Source of the DNA: Brachybacterium tyrofermentans
Lineage (GTDB): Bacteria; Actinomycetota; Actinomycetes; Actinomycetales; Dermabacteraceae
Direction of reading: 5' to 3'
Length of the DNA stretch: 64,000 nucleotides
Assembly (NCBI RefSeq): GCF_014897585.1
Contig: NZ_JABUXW010000001.1
Coordinates: 229,286 to 293,285 of the forward strand
A program made the translations under genes and the position numbers. Positions 17,183-25,012 of the stretch are shown here, one piece after another (the stretch's first letter is position 1; every line of letters begins with the position of its first letter). The notes below the pieces were generated by a model, which worked only from the letters and a program-made list of their open reading frames with translations, was not told the origin of the DNA and searched no databases.

Positions 17183-17971
17183 ATGGCGCTGACCACCAAG
17201 CGTGAGTCCAAGAAGGCCAAGAAGCAGGCCGAGAAGACCGCGGCCGCCGCAGGCTCGACCGCACAGAGGGCCGAGAAGGCCGTGGAGGAGCTCCAGAAGC
17301 TCGCCGCGACCGTCGGCCCGGTCGTGTCCGAGGGCGCTCGCGAGGCCCGCTCGCGCGCCACCGGCCTCGTGGACCAGTACGGCCCGGGCGTCGAGGAGCG
17401 CTTCCGCCAGCAGGGCGAGAAGTTCTCCGAGCTGTCCTCGAACCTCGGCCCGCGCGCCGACAAGTTCAAGCAGGACGTGCAGGACGACTACATCCCGCGC
17501 GCCCGCAAGACCGCCGAGACCACCGGGTCCGTGCTGAAGGCCGCCGTCGACGCGGCCCGTGGCGAGCTCGAGAAGGGCCAGGGCGACATCAGGTCGGCCG
17601 CGCTCGCCCCGACGCCCGCCCCGAAGAAGAACCGCGCCGGCAAGGTGCTGCTCGTCCTCGGGCTGGCCGCCGCCGGCGCCGCTGCGGGCTACATCGCCTG
17701 GCAGAAGACGCGTCCGGTCGAGGACCCGTGGGCACCGCCCGCGGACTTCGCCCGTGCGCACTACCCGGCCTCCGCCTCGAGCGAGGACGACTCCTCGACC
17801 GTCTCGGACACCGTCGGCTCGGCCGACGCCGGCGACGTGGCGCAGGCCCTCAAGGGCGAAGACCGCTCCTCGGACACGACCCCCAAGGAGGTCAAGGTCG
17901 ATTCCGACCTCGACCAGAGCAACGGCGCCACGGACGACGAGAAGCGCGGCAACCACCGCAGCGACATCTGA
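17183..17971 (+). CDS. Hypothetical single-pass membrane protein with coiled-coil N-terminus
   Basis: A 262-residue protein. Residues 1-150 are rich in Lys, Ala and Glu with heptad-like spacing, so probably helical or coiled coil (KKAKKQAEKTAAAAG, EKAVEELQKLAATVG). One membrane segment follows at about 155-172 (KVLLVLGLAAAGAAAGYIAW), then a DPW-A-PP motif and an acidic, Ser/Asp-rich disordered tail. This resembles the ElaB/YqjD or DUF3618-type membrane-associated proteins in outline only. The ATG follows GAAAGGGGAACC, a good Shine-Dalgarno. Function unknown. Confidence 0.8.
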   Translation: MALTTKRESKKAKKQAEKTAAAAGSTAQRAEKAVEELQKLAATVGPVVSEGAREARSRATGLVDQYGPGVEERFRQQGEKFSELSSNLGPRADKFKQDVQDDYIPRARKTAETTGSVLKAAVDAARGELEKGQGDIRSAALAPTPAPKKNRAGKVLLVLGLAAAGAAAGYIAWQKTRPVEDPWAPPADFARAHYPASASSEDDSSTVSDTVGSADAGDVAQALKGEDRSSDTTPKEVKVDSDLDQSNGATDDEKRGNHRSDI

Positions 17972-18005
17972 GTCCCGGCTCAGCACGCTGACCGCGGAGC
18001 ATTCC

Positions 18006-18701
18006 GTGCACGGCGCGGCGACCCCGTCCTTCGACGGTGGTCGTCGCGCCGTTCTGCTGCGCACCGAGCGCCTGCTGCTGGCTCCCGTGGCCGAGAGCGA
18101 TCTCGAGGAGCTGTTCGCGCTGCATGCGAACCCTCTCGCCTTCGCCGACGACCTCACCGAGCCGCTCACCGACCGCGAGCAGATGCGCTGGGTGCTGCAG
18201 CAGTGGATCCGGGCCTGGCAGGAGCATGGGACCGGGTATCTCACGGTGCGCCCCACTGCAGTGGGGTCGGTGCGCGGACGCACAGCGGACGACGGCACCG
18301 CAGCGGACACGACGACCGCCGACACCGCAGCGCGGGCAGCGGCCAGAACAGCGCCCGACAACGCTGCGGCGAGAGCGCTCACCACGCGGGACTCGCTGCT
18401 GGGCGTCGTCGGCCTCACCCCGCTCGCATTCGAGGGCGGGCATGTCCTCAGCGCCTACTGGCGCCTGGACCCCGCAGTGACAGGGTGCGGCATCGCCACC
18501 GAGGCGGTGCGCGCCGTGCTCGCAGACCCCCGGCTCGGCGCTCGAGATCAGAAGGTGATCGCCGTGACCGCTGCGGGCAACCGCCCCTCACTCGCCCTCG
18601 CCGCGCGGCTCGGCTTCCTCCGCTCCGAGCAGGAGGCGCCCGGCGGGCGCACAGGCGATGTGCTGCTCGTTCGTCGGCCGGAGGACGAGGCGGGCACGTA
18701 G
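18006..18701 (+). CDS. GNAT-family N-acetyltransferase with a disordered insert
   Basis: A 231-residue RimJ/RimL-type acetyltransferase. It begins VLLRTERLLLAPVAESDLEELFALHANP, a textbook opening, and continues through GVVGLTPLAF, YWRLDPAVTGCGIATEAVRAVL (the acetyl-CoA loop with G-x-G-I-A), VTAAGNRPSLALAARLGF and a GDVLLVRRP end. The GTG at 18006 has GGAG at a suitable distance. Residues about 80-125 are an Ala/Thr/Asp-rich stretch (TADDGTAADTTTADTAARAAA) inserted between the conserved strands that normally join by a short loop. The substrate is unknown. Confidence 0.83.
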   Translation: MHGAATPSFDGGRRAVLLRTERLLLAPVAESDLEELFALHANPLAFADDLTEPLTDREQMRWVLQQWIRAWQEHGTGYLTVRPTAVGSVRGRTADDGTAADTTTADTAARAAARTAPDNAAARALTTRDSLLGVVGLTPLAFEGGHVLSAYWRLDPAVTGCGIATEAVRAVLADPRLGARDQKVIAVTAAGNRPSLALAARLGFLRSEQEAPGGRTGDVLLVRRPEDEAGT

Positions 18702-18775
18702 GGTGCCGGTGACGACCCGCGGAGAGGACCCTGCCGCCGATGACGACGGCAGATCGCACAGGGAGAGTGACCAGC

Positions 18776-19105
18776 ATGCGCAGAGACCGTCTCCGCCCCG
18801 GTGGCATCCCGTCCCTGCCCGAGTACTTCCCCGGAGCGAACGAACGGGTCACCGGCATCGAGATCGCCGCGGAGGCCGACTCGACCAGCCTGATGGAGGA
18901 GCGCACCGATCCGTCGTTCCTGGAGACCGGACGGATGGAGATCGTGCTCCCGCCGTCGGGGGGTGATGCCGGGGCCAGCCCCACGGCCGACGAGCACGAC
19001 CGCAGCTCGGAGCCCCTCGAGCAAGACAGCAGCCCCACGGCCGACGAGCATGACGGCAGCGCCACTGCCAGCGAACCCGACGGCGAATCGACAGGCCCCG
19101 CCTAG
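18776..19105 (+). CDS. Hypothetical acidic protein with internal repeat
   Basis: A 109-residue protein whose start at 18776 is favoured by GGGAGAG 7-8 bases upstream. The first 60 residues are mixed (RPGGIPSLPEYFPGANERVTGIEIAAEAD). The C-terminal third is disordered and carries two copies of SPTADEHD within a Ser/Glu/Asp-rich run. There is no recognised domain. It lies 74 bases after the acetyltransferase on the same strand, and its TAG stop codon forms part of the -10-like box of the next gene. Confidence 0.6.
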   Translation: MRRDRLRPGGIPSLPEYFPGANERVTGIEIAAEADSTSLMEERTDPSFLETGRMEIVLPPSGGDAGASPTADEHDRSSEPLEQDSSPTADEHDGSATASEPDGESTGPA

Positions 19106-19108
19106 ACT
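19103..19108 (+). promoter_or_regulatory. Leaderless-type -10 box (TAGACT) for gluQ
   Basis: TAGACT lies 8 bases before the ATG at 19117 and includes the stop codon of the preceding gene. Confidence 0.4.
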
Positions 19109-19116
19109 CGGATCCC

Positions 19117-20055
19117 ATGGATGCCCCGCCGCTGTCGACCTCGTCCCCGACCTCCGGCGCGGGCCGTTACGCCCCCTCCCCCAGCGGTGACCTGCATCTG
19201 GGAAATCTGCGGACGGCGATCCTCGCGTGGGTGCTGGCACGCCGCAGCGGGCGCGCCTTCCGCCTGCGCATCGAGGACCTGGACCGCGTGCGGGAGGGCT
19301 CCGAGCAGCGCCAGCTGGAGGATCTCACCGCGCTCGGACTGGACTGGGACGGCGAGGTGGTGCGGCAGTCCGCGCGCGGCACCGCCTATGACGCGGCGAT
19401 CGAGCACCTGCGCGCTCATGACCAGGTGTTCGAGTGCTACTGCACGCGTCGGGAGATCCTCGAGGCGCCGAGTGCGCCGCACGCCCCGCCGGGGGCCTAT
19501 CCCGGCACCTGCCGGGACCTCACCGAGGCCGAGCGGGAGGCGGGCCGCGAGCGGATGAGGCAGCTGCGACGCGAGCCCGCCCTGCGTCTGCGCGCCGACG
19601 TCACCACCTGGACCGTGCAGGACCTGTGGGCCGGCGAGGTGCACGGCACGGTGGACGACCTGGTGCTGCGTCGCGGCGACGGGGTGGTGGCGTACAACCT
19701 CGCGGTCGTCGTGGACGATGCGGCCGCCGGCGTGGACCAGGTGACCCGCGCCGATGACCTCCTCAGCTCCGCACCCCGCCAGGCCCACCTCGCCCGGCTG
19801 CTCGGGCTGACAGAGCCCCGCTATGCGCACGTGCCGCTCGCCGTGAACCCCGCCGGGGCGCGCCTGGCGAAGCGGGACGGTGCCGTGACCCTGCGCGATC
19901 GCCTCGAGCTCGGTGAGAGCACGGCGGACGTCGTCGGACGGATCGGGGAGTCGCTGGGCCTGCCCGGGTGCCGCACCGCGTCCGACGTGCTCGAGCGCTG
20001 GGACCCGTCGGCCCTGCCGCGCGAGCCCTGGATCGTGGACCTGCCCGACCGCTAG
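19117..20055 (+). CDS. gluQ: Glutamyl-Q tRNA(Asp) synthetase
   Basis: A 312-residue paralogue of the catalytic half of glutamyl-tRNA synthetase. In the characterised family it activates glutamate and attaches it to queuosine at the wobble base of tRNA(Asp). Seen here: GRYAPSPSGDLHLGNLRTAILAW, which contains the HIGH-equivalent; the zinc-site cysteines in ECYCTRREI and YPGTC; YNLAVVVDDAAAGVDQVTRADDLL; and LAKRDGAVTL as the KMSKS-equivalent. The absence of an anticodon-binding domain distinguishes it from GltX. Queuosine biosynthesis genes are not in the window. Confidence 0.92.
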   Translation: MDAPPLSTSSPTSGAGRYAPSPSGDLHLGNLRTAILAWVLARRSGRAFRLRIEDLDRVREGSEQRQLEDLTALGLDWDGEVVRQSARGTAYDAAIEHLRAHDQVFECYCTRREILEAPSAPHAPPGAYPGTCRDLTEAEREAGRERMRQLRREPALRLRADVTTWTVQDLWAGEVHGTVDDLVLRRGDGVVAYNLAVVVDDAAAGVDQVTRADDLLSSAPRQAHLARLLGLTEPRYAHVPLAVNPAGARLAKRDGAVTLRDRLELGESTADVVGRIGESLGLPGCRTASDVLERWDPSALPREPWIVDLPDR

Positions 20056-20245
20056 GTCGCCGCCGGCGCGACCCGCGGCCTCGCAGAGGGCCCTGGAGGC
20101 CATCTCCCAGCGCGCTAGGCACCCGCCCCCTCATCGAGCTGGGGGTACACCGTCCGGCAGACGCTGTCGATCCCGAATTCACCAGGCCATGCAGAGGGTC
20201 GGCACGTTTTCCACACCACACTTCGACGCCGAGTGGAGCAAACCT

Positions 20246-20263
20246 CGATACACGAATGTATCG
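20246..20263. promoter_or_regulatory. Operator-like perfect palindrome overlapping the YhgE-gene promoter
   Basis: CGATACA-CGAA-TGTATCG is a perfect inverted repeat with 7-base arms. It overlaps the TATCGT -10-like box (20259-20264) whose transcript would start at the GTG at 20272. GATACA/TGTATC arms are typical of TetR-family operators for exporter genes. No regulator gene is adjacent. Confidence 0.6.
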
Positions 20264-20271
20264 TGTTGCTC

Positions 20272-23200
20272 GTGATGGGATTCCTCCGAACGCTACTGAC
20301 CGCCCTGTCGACCGCATTGTCGACCGCGGTCCACGCCATCATCTCCTCGATCGCCTCCGCCGCCCGCTCCCTCGGACGCGGCACCGCCGCGGCCGGACGC
20401 GGGGCTGTCGCGCTGCTGCCCGGGGAGTGGAAGAAGCCGATCGCGGCACTGTTCGTCGTCGGCCTCGCGCTGGTCCCGCTGATCTACTCGGGGAACATGA
20501 CGTGGTCCTTCCGTGATCCCTCGAACTCCCTGAACCAGATCACCGCCGCGGTGGTCAATGAGGACGAGGGCGCGACGATGACACCGCCCGGCGGCGACGA
20601 GACCCATCTGGACGTGGGCGCTGAGTTCACGGACACACTGCTGGACATCGACAAGGAGAACGTCTTCCACTTCGTTGAGGTCTCCCCGGAGGAAGCGCAT
20701 CGGGGCCTCGAGGACGGCACCTACGGAGCGACGGTGGAGATCCCCTCCGACTTCTCCGAGAACATCGCGGGCCTGGGCGGGGATCCCGAGGACGCCGCCG
20801 AGACCGCCCCGGGACTGCTGACCATCACCACCAACGACGCCATCAACTACGTGGGCGGCAACTTCACCAAGTCCGTCGGCACCGCGCTGACGGACTCGCT
20901 GCGCGGGAGCGTGCTCGAGGAGTACCTCGACAACATCTACGTGGGCTTCACGACCATCCATGACGGCATCGTCGACGCCGCGGACGGCGCCACGCAGCTC
21001 GCCGACGGCTCCTCCGAGCTGCACGACGGCACCGGTGATCTGGTCACCGGGACCAGCGACCTCAAGGACGGCACCAGCAGTCTCGTCGGCGGCGCCGACG
21101 AGCTCGCCGACGGGGCCTCCACCCTGCACGGCGGCAGCCTCGACCTGGTGGTGGGCCTGGACCAGCTCTCCGCGGGAGCGGTCGAGCTGCGCGACGGCAC
21201 TGCCACGCTGAACGCCGGTGCTCAGCAGCTCAGCACGGGCCTGGTGACGCTCGATGAGAAGGGTCGGCCGCTGCGCTCCGGCGCTAACCAGCTCGCCGCG
21301 GGCACGGATCAGCTCGCGACCGGCGCGAGCGCCCTGGCCGGAGGCGCCGATCAGGTCGCCGGCGGCACCCAGCAGCTGGACGACACCATCTCCGCCGCGC
21401 AGGAGCGCGCCCAGGAGATCGGTGTGACGCCCGAGAGCGTGCAGACCGCGACCGACGACCTCATCGCCGCGATCGACACCCTCGAGGACGCGGCAACCTC
21501 CGTCACCGACGCCCTCGAGCAGCCCGGCACCGACGCGGAGTCGCTCGCGAGCTCGATGGCCACCCTGAACGAGGCGGCGACCAGCGTCGACGACAGCGCG
21601 CAGGCCCTCGCCGCCGACACTGGTGACCGCTTCGAGGACGCCAAGACCCTCCAGGAGGGCGCCACGAGCATTGGCGACGAGGTCGAGACTCTCGACGGGG
21701 AGGTCCAGGAGGTCAAGACGGCGACCGGGGACGCCGCCGAGAGCGCCTCGGCCTCGAAGGCCAGCATCGACGACTACACCGCCCGCGTGGACGACCTCGT
21801 CGCCGAACAGTGCACCGGCGGCGACGGCGGCGAGGGCGGCAACGGCGACAGCGACGACCCGAGTGACGGCGGTGGAGACGGAGAAGGCGACGGTGGCGCG
21901 AGCGATGCCGCACTGTGCGCGGAGCTCGCCGAGCTGTCCGAAACCTCCGAGCCGACCCGGGACGATGCCGACACGGCCGTGACCGATGCGGAGGCAGCCG
22001 ACGACGCCGCCGCCAAGGCCGCCGAGCGGTCCACGGGCATCGCGGACACCGCCTCCGGGATGTCCACCGCCGCGAACAACATCGTCGACTCCCTCGATGA
22101 GCTCTCGACCACGACCAGCACGATCGCCGAGGGCACCTCGCAGGTCGCCGGCACCACCGGCACACTCACCGAGGACGCCTCGGCGCTGGACTCCGCGCTC
22201 TCGGACCTGCGAGAGGACGCCGCAGCGGGTACCTCGGATCCCGACCAGGGCACGTCCGCGAGCGATCGCGCCGAGGAGCTCGCCGCACAGGCGCGCACCG
22301 CGGCCGCCGCACTGCCCGAGGCCTACGGGACGCTCCAGCAGGGCGCGGACGACGTGCACCGCCTGAACAGCGGTGCGCAGGATCTCTCGACCGGCGCCGG
22401 GGAGCTCGCGACGGCGTCCGGCACCGCGAACTCCGGTGCCCAGGATCTCGCCTCCGGGCTGGGCCAGTACACCGACGGCGTGGGCACCGCCCGCTCGGGC
22501 GCCGAGGACCTCGCCGACGGCTCCTCGCAGCTCACGGCAGGAGCGGGGACGCTCGCCGACGGTCTCGGCGACGCCAGCTCGGGCGCCGGGGAGCTCGCCG
22601 ACGGCGCGGGCCGCCTCGACTCGGGCGCCGGAGAGCTCGCCGACGGTGCCGGTCAGGTGGACGACGGGGCCGGCGACCTGGCCGAGGGCGCCGTGACCCT
22701 CGATGACGGCGCCGGAGAGCTCGCCGACGGCTCCGCCGAGCTGCGCGACGGCCTGGAGGACTCCAAGGACGACGTGCCCGCCTACACCGACGACGAGAGC
22801 GCGGACCTCGCGGAGACGGCGTCGGACCCGGTGCAGATGAGCTTCGAGCGCGCCAACGAACTGTCCCGGTTCGGCGAGGGCCTGGCCCCGCTGTTCCTCG
22901 CGATCAGCCTCTGGGTGGGCGGCATGGCCATCTTCCTCATGATGCCGCCGTTCTCCGCCGAGGCCGCCGCCCGCGGGGCGGGGCCGGTGCGTCTGCTCGC
23001 CGGCGGCCTGGTCCCGGCTTTCCTGCTGGGACTGGTGCAGACGGCGATCGCCGTCAGCGCGCTGCACTGGGCCGTCGACATCACGATGCGGGACCTGCCG
23101 CTGATGTTCGGCCTCGCGGCGCTGACGAGTCTCGTGTTCGTCGCACTGAACCACGGCTTCGGGGCTCTGTTCGGGCCCGTCGGGAAGTTCGTGGCGCTGG

Positions 23201-23511
23201 TGCTGATCGCCCTGCAGATCTCAGGGGCCGGCGGCACCTATCCCACGCAGACCCTGCCGCAGTTCTTCCAGATCATCCATCCGTACCTGCCGATGACCCA
23301 CGCCGTGGATGCGTTCCGCGGAGCGATCGGCGGCAGCTGGGTGAATCCGACGGAGGATCTGCTGTGGCTCTCGGGCTGGCTGCTGCTCGGCGTCCTGCTG
23401 GGGCTGGCCGGAGCCGTGGTGCAGCGGCGACGCGCCCAGCGGGCCGAGGACGACGCGGACCTGCAGGAGGCCGGCAGCGCGGACGCGGAGGCCGCCCCTG
23501 ATCCCGCCTGA
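20272..23511 (+). CDS. YhgE/Pip-domain protein with long glycine/aspartate repeat region
   Basis: A very long (about 1,080-residue) membrane protein of the YhgE/Pip (ABC2-type permease-like) family, related to phage infection protein and to ESX/DUF3533-like exporters. It has an N-terminal membrane segment (about 50-70) and a conserved extracellular domain. Two blocks of 11-residue repeats follow, of the type LADGSSELHDG / LSTGAGELATA (about 240-370 and 690-830), helical in characterised relatives. A linker with long helices includes a Gly/Asp/Ser-rich insert bounded by two Cys. Five or six C-terminal membrane segments end the protein. The GTG at 20272 sits 7 bases after TATCGT and directly before an ATG. 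Function in this organism is unknown. Confidence 0.88.
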   Translation: MMGFLRTLLTALSTALSTAVHAIISSIASAARSLGRGTAAAGRGAVALLPGEWKKPIAALFVVGLALVPLIYSGNMTWSFRDPSNSLNQITAAVVNEDEGATMTPPGGDETHLDVGAEFTDTLLDIDKENVFHFVEVSPEEAHRGLEDGTYGATVEIPSDFSENIAGLGGDPEDAAETAPGLLTITTNDAINYVGGNFTKSVGTALTDSLRGSVLEEYLDNIYVGFTTIHDGIVDAADGATQLADGSSELHDGTGDLVTGTSDLKDGTSSLVGGADELADGASTLHGGSLDLVVGLDQLSAGAVELRDGTATLNAGAQQLSTGLVTLDEKGRPLRSGANQLAAGTDQLATGASALAGGADQVAGGTQQLDDTISAAQERAQEIGVTPESVQTATDDLIAAIDTLEDAATSVTDALEQPGTDAESLASSMATLNEAATSVDDSAQALAADTGDRFEDAKTLQEGATSIGDEVETLDGEVQEVKTATGDAAESASASKASIDDYTARVDDLVAEQCTGGDGGEGGNGDSDDPSDGGGDGEGDGGASDAALCAELAELSETSEPTRDDADTAVTDAEAADDAAAKAAERSTGIADTASGMSTAANNIVDSLDELSTTTSTIAEGTSQVAGTTGTLTEDASALDSALSDLREDAAAGTSDPDQGTSASDRAEELAAQARTAAAALPEAYGTLQQGADDVHRLNSGAQDLSTGAGELATASGTANSGAQDLASGLGQYTDGVGTARSGAEDLADGSSQLTAGAGTLADGLGDASSGAGELADGAGRLDSGAGELADGAGQVDDGAGDLAEGAVTLDDGAGELADGSAELRDGLEDSKDDVPAYTDDESADLAETASDPVQMSFERANELSRFGEGLAPLFLAISLWVGGMAIFLMMPPFSAEAAARGAGPVRLLAGGLVPAFLLGLVQTAIAVSALHWAVDITMRDLPLMFGLAALTSLVFVALNHGFGALFGPVGKFVALVLIALQISGAGGTYPTQTLPQFFQIIHPYLPMTHAVDAFRGAIGGSWVNPTEDLLWLSGWLLLGVLLGLAGAVVQRRRAQRAEDDADLQEAGSADAEAAPDPA

Positions 23512-23569
23512 CCTCGTCAGGACTCCCGGAAGGCCTGTTCGGCGTTCTCCACCGTCATCGCCAGGACGC

Positions 23570-25012
23570 TCAGGCGGGCACGCGCACTCCCGAGGGGGAC
23601 AGCACGCGACCTGGGGTGATGGCCTCGTCGGAGCTCACCGGACCCTCGGAGGATCCGGGATTCTGGGGCGCTTCCGGCGCCTCGGAATCGGGCCGACCGA
23701 GCGCTCGGAACTCCCAACCGGCCTCCCTCCAGGCCTGCGGGTCCAGCACCGCACGGCCGTCGATGATCCGCGGCGAGGCGACCAGGTCGGCAGTGGCCAC
23801 CGGGTCGAGATCGCGGTACTCGCGCCACTCCGTCAGCAGCAGCACCAGCTCCGCATCGCGCAGGGCCTCTTGGGTGTCCGGGACCGTGCACAGGCCCGGG
23901 ATGCTCCGCTGCGCCGTGCGCAGCGCCTCGGGATCGGTGACGGTCACCCGGGCCCCGGCGGCCCTCAGCCGGGACGCGACCTCGAGGGCCGGCGAGTCGC
24001 GCACGTCGTCGCTGTCCGGCTTGAACGCCGCACCGAGCACCGTGATGCGCCGTCCCTCCAGCCCGCCGAGCGTCTCCTCAGCGAGCGCGACCATGCGGGT
24101 GCGGCGGCGTCCGTTGACGGCGTCCACCTCGCGCAGGAAGCCGAGGGCGTCGCCGACGCCGTGGTCCTCGGCGCTGGCCAGGAAGGCCCGGATGTCCTTG
24201 GGCAGGCAGCCGCCCCCGAAGCCCAGCCCGGCGCGCAGGAACTTCGCCCCGATGCGGTCGTCCATGCCCAGTGCACGGGAGACATCGGTGACGTCGGCCC
24301 CGGTGGCCTCGCACATCTCCGCCACGGCGTTGATGAAGGAGATCTTGGTGGCCAGGAACGCGTTGGCCGAGACCTTCACCAGCTCTGCGGCCTCGTATCC
24401 CATCACCAGACGGGTCACGCCGCGCTCGAGGATCGGGGCGTACACGGCGTCGAGCATAGCGACGCGCTCGTCCTGCTCGTCGCCGCTGGGCACGCCGTAG
24501 ACCAGACGGTCCGGGACGAGGGTGTCCTGGACGGCGAAGCCCTCGCGGAGGAACTCGGGGTTCCACATCAAGCGGGCGCCGTCGACCTGCTCGAGCGTCG
24601 CCGCGAGCTCGCGGCTGGTGCCCGCGGGCACGGTGGACTTGCCGACCACGAGCGTCGGGGCGCCGCCTCGGGCGGGGAGCACCTCGGTGAGCGAGGCGAT
24701 GGCGGAGCGCAGGTGGCCGAGATCGGCGCCCATCCCGTCCGCCAGCTGGGGGGTTCCCAGGCCCAGGAAGTGCACGTCGGCGTCGGCGAGCTCGGCGTAG
24801 TCGGAGGTGAAGCGCAGGCGGCCGCTGTCGAGCCCGCGCTGGAGCAGCTCGTCGAAGCCGGGCTCGTGGAAGGGCGCGTGGCCCGCCTGCAGGGCGGCGA
24901 CGCGGTCACGGTCCACGTCCAGGCCGATCACCTCGTGGCCCAGCTCGGCCATGCTCGCGGCGTGGACGGCACCGAGGTAGCCGATCCCGATCACGGAGAT
25001 CCTCAGGGTCAT
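23570..25012 (-). CDS. ugd: UDP-glucose 6-dehydrogenase (UDP-Glc/GDP-Man dehydrogenase family)
   Basis: A 480-residue NAD-dependent enzyme expected to oxidise UDP-glucose to UDP-glucuronate. It shows the N-terminal NAD site VIGIGYLG (residues 7-14), VVGKSTVPAGTS, WNPEFLREGFAVQD, the long central helix with YEAAELVKVSANAFLATKISFIN, the catalytic Cys in FGGGCLPKDIRAF (about 265), and the C-terminal LGAAFKPDSDDVRDSPALEV. About 35 disordered Pro/Ser/Glu-rich residues extend the C-terminus. The ATG at 25012 overlaps the stop of the preceding dual-kinase gene by 4 bases, so it is the last gene of the glycan operon and probably supplies UDP-GlcA to its glycosyltransferases. A GDP-mannose substrate cannot be excluded. 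Confidence 0.9.
   Translation of the reverse strand: MTLRISVIGIGYLGAVHAASMAELGHEVIGLDVDRDRVAALQAGHAPFHEPGFDELLQRGLDSGRLRFTSDYAELADADVHFLGLGTPQLADGMGADLGHLRSAIASLTEVLPARGGAPTLVVGKSTVPAGTSRELAATLEQVDGARLMWNPEFLREGFAVQDTLVPDRLVYGVPSGDEQDERVAMLDAVYAPILERGVTRLVMGYEAAELVKVSANAFLATKISFINAVAEMCEATGADVTDVSRALGMDDRIGAKFLRAGLGFGGGCLPKDIRAFLASAEDHGVGDALGFLREVDAVNGRRRTRMVALAEETLGGLEGRRITVLGAAFKPDSDDVRDSPALEVASRLRAAGARVTVTDPEALRTAQRSIPGLCTVPDTQEALRDAELVLLLTEWREYRDLDPVATADLVASPRIIDGRAVLDPQAWREAGWEFRALGRPDSEAPEAPQNPGSSEGPVSSDEAITPGRVLSPSGVRVPA

Noticed and set aside
20293..23154. 953-codon minus-strand frame over the YhgE-like gene
   Set aside because: Its repeats are only the mirror of the LADG-type repeat on the real strand.
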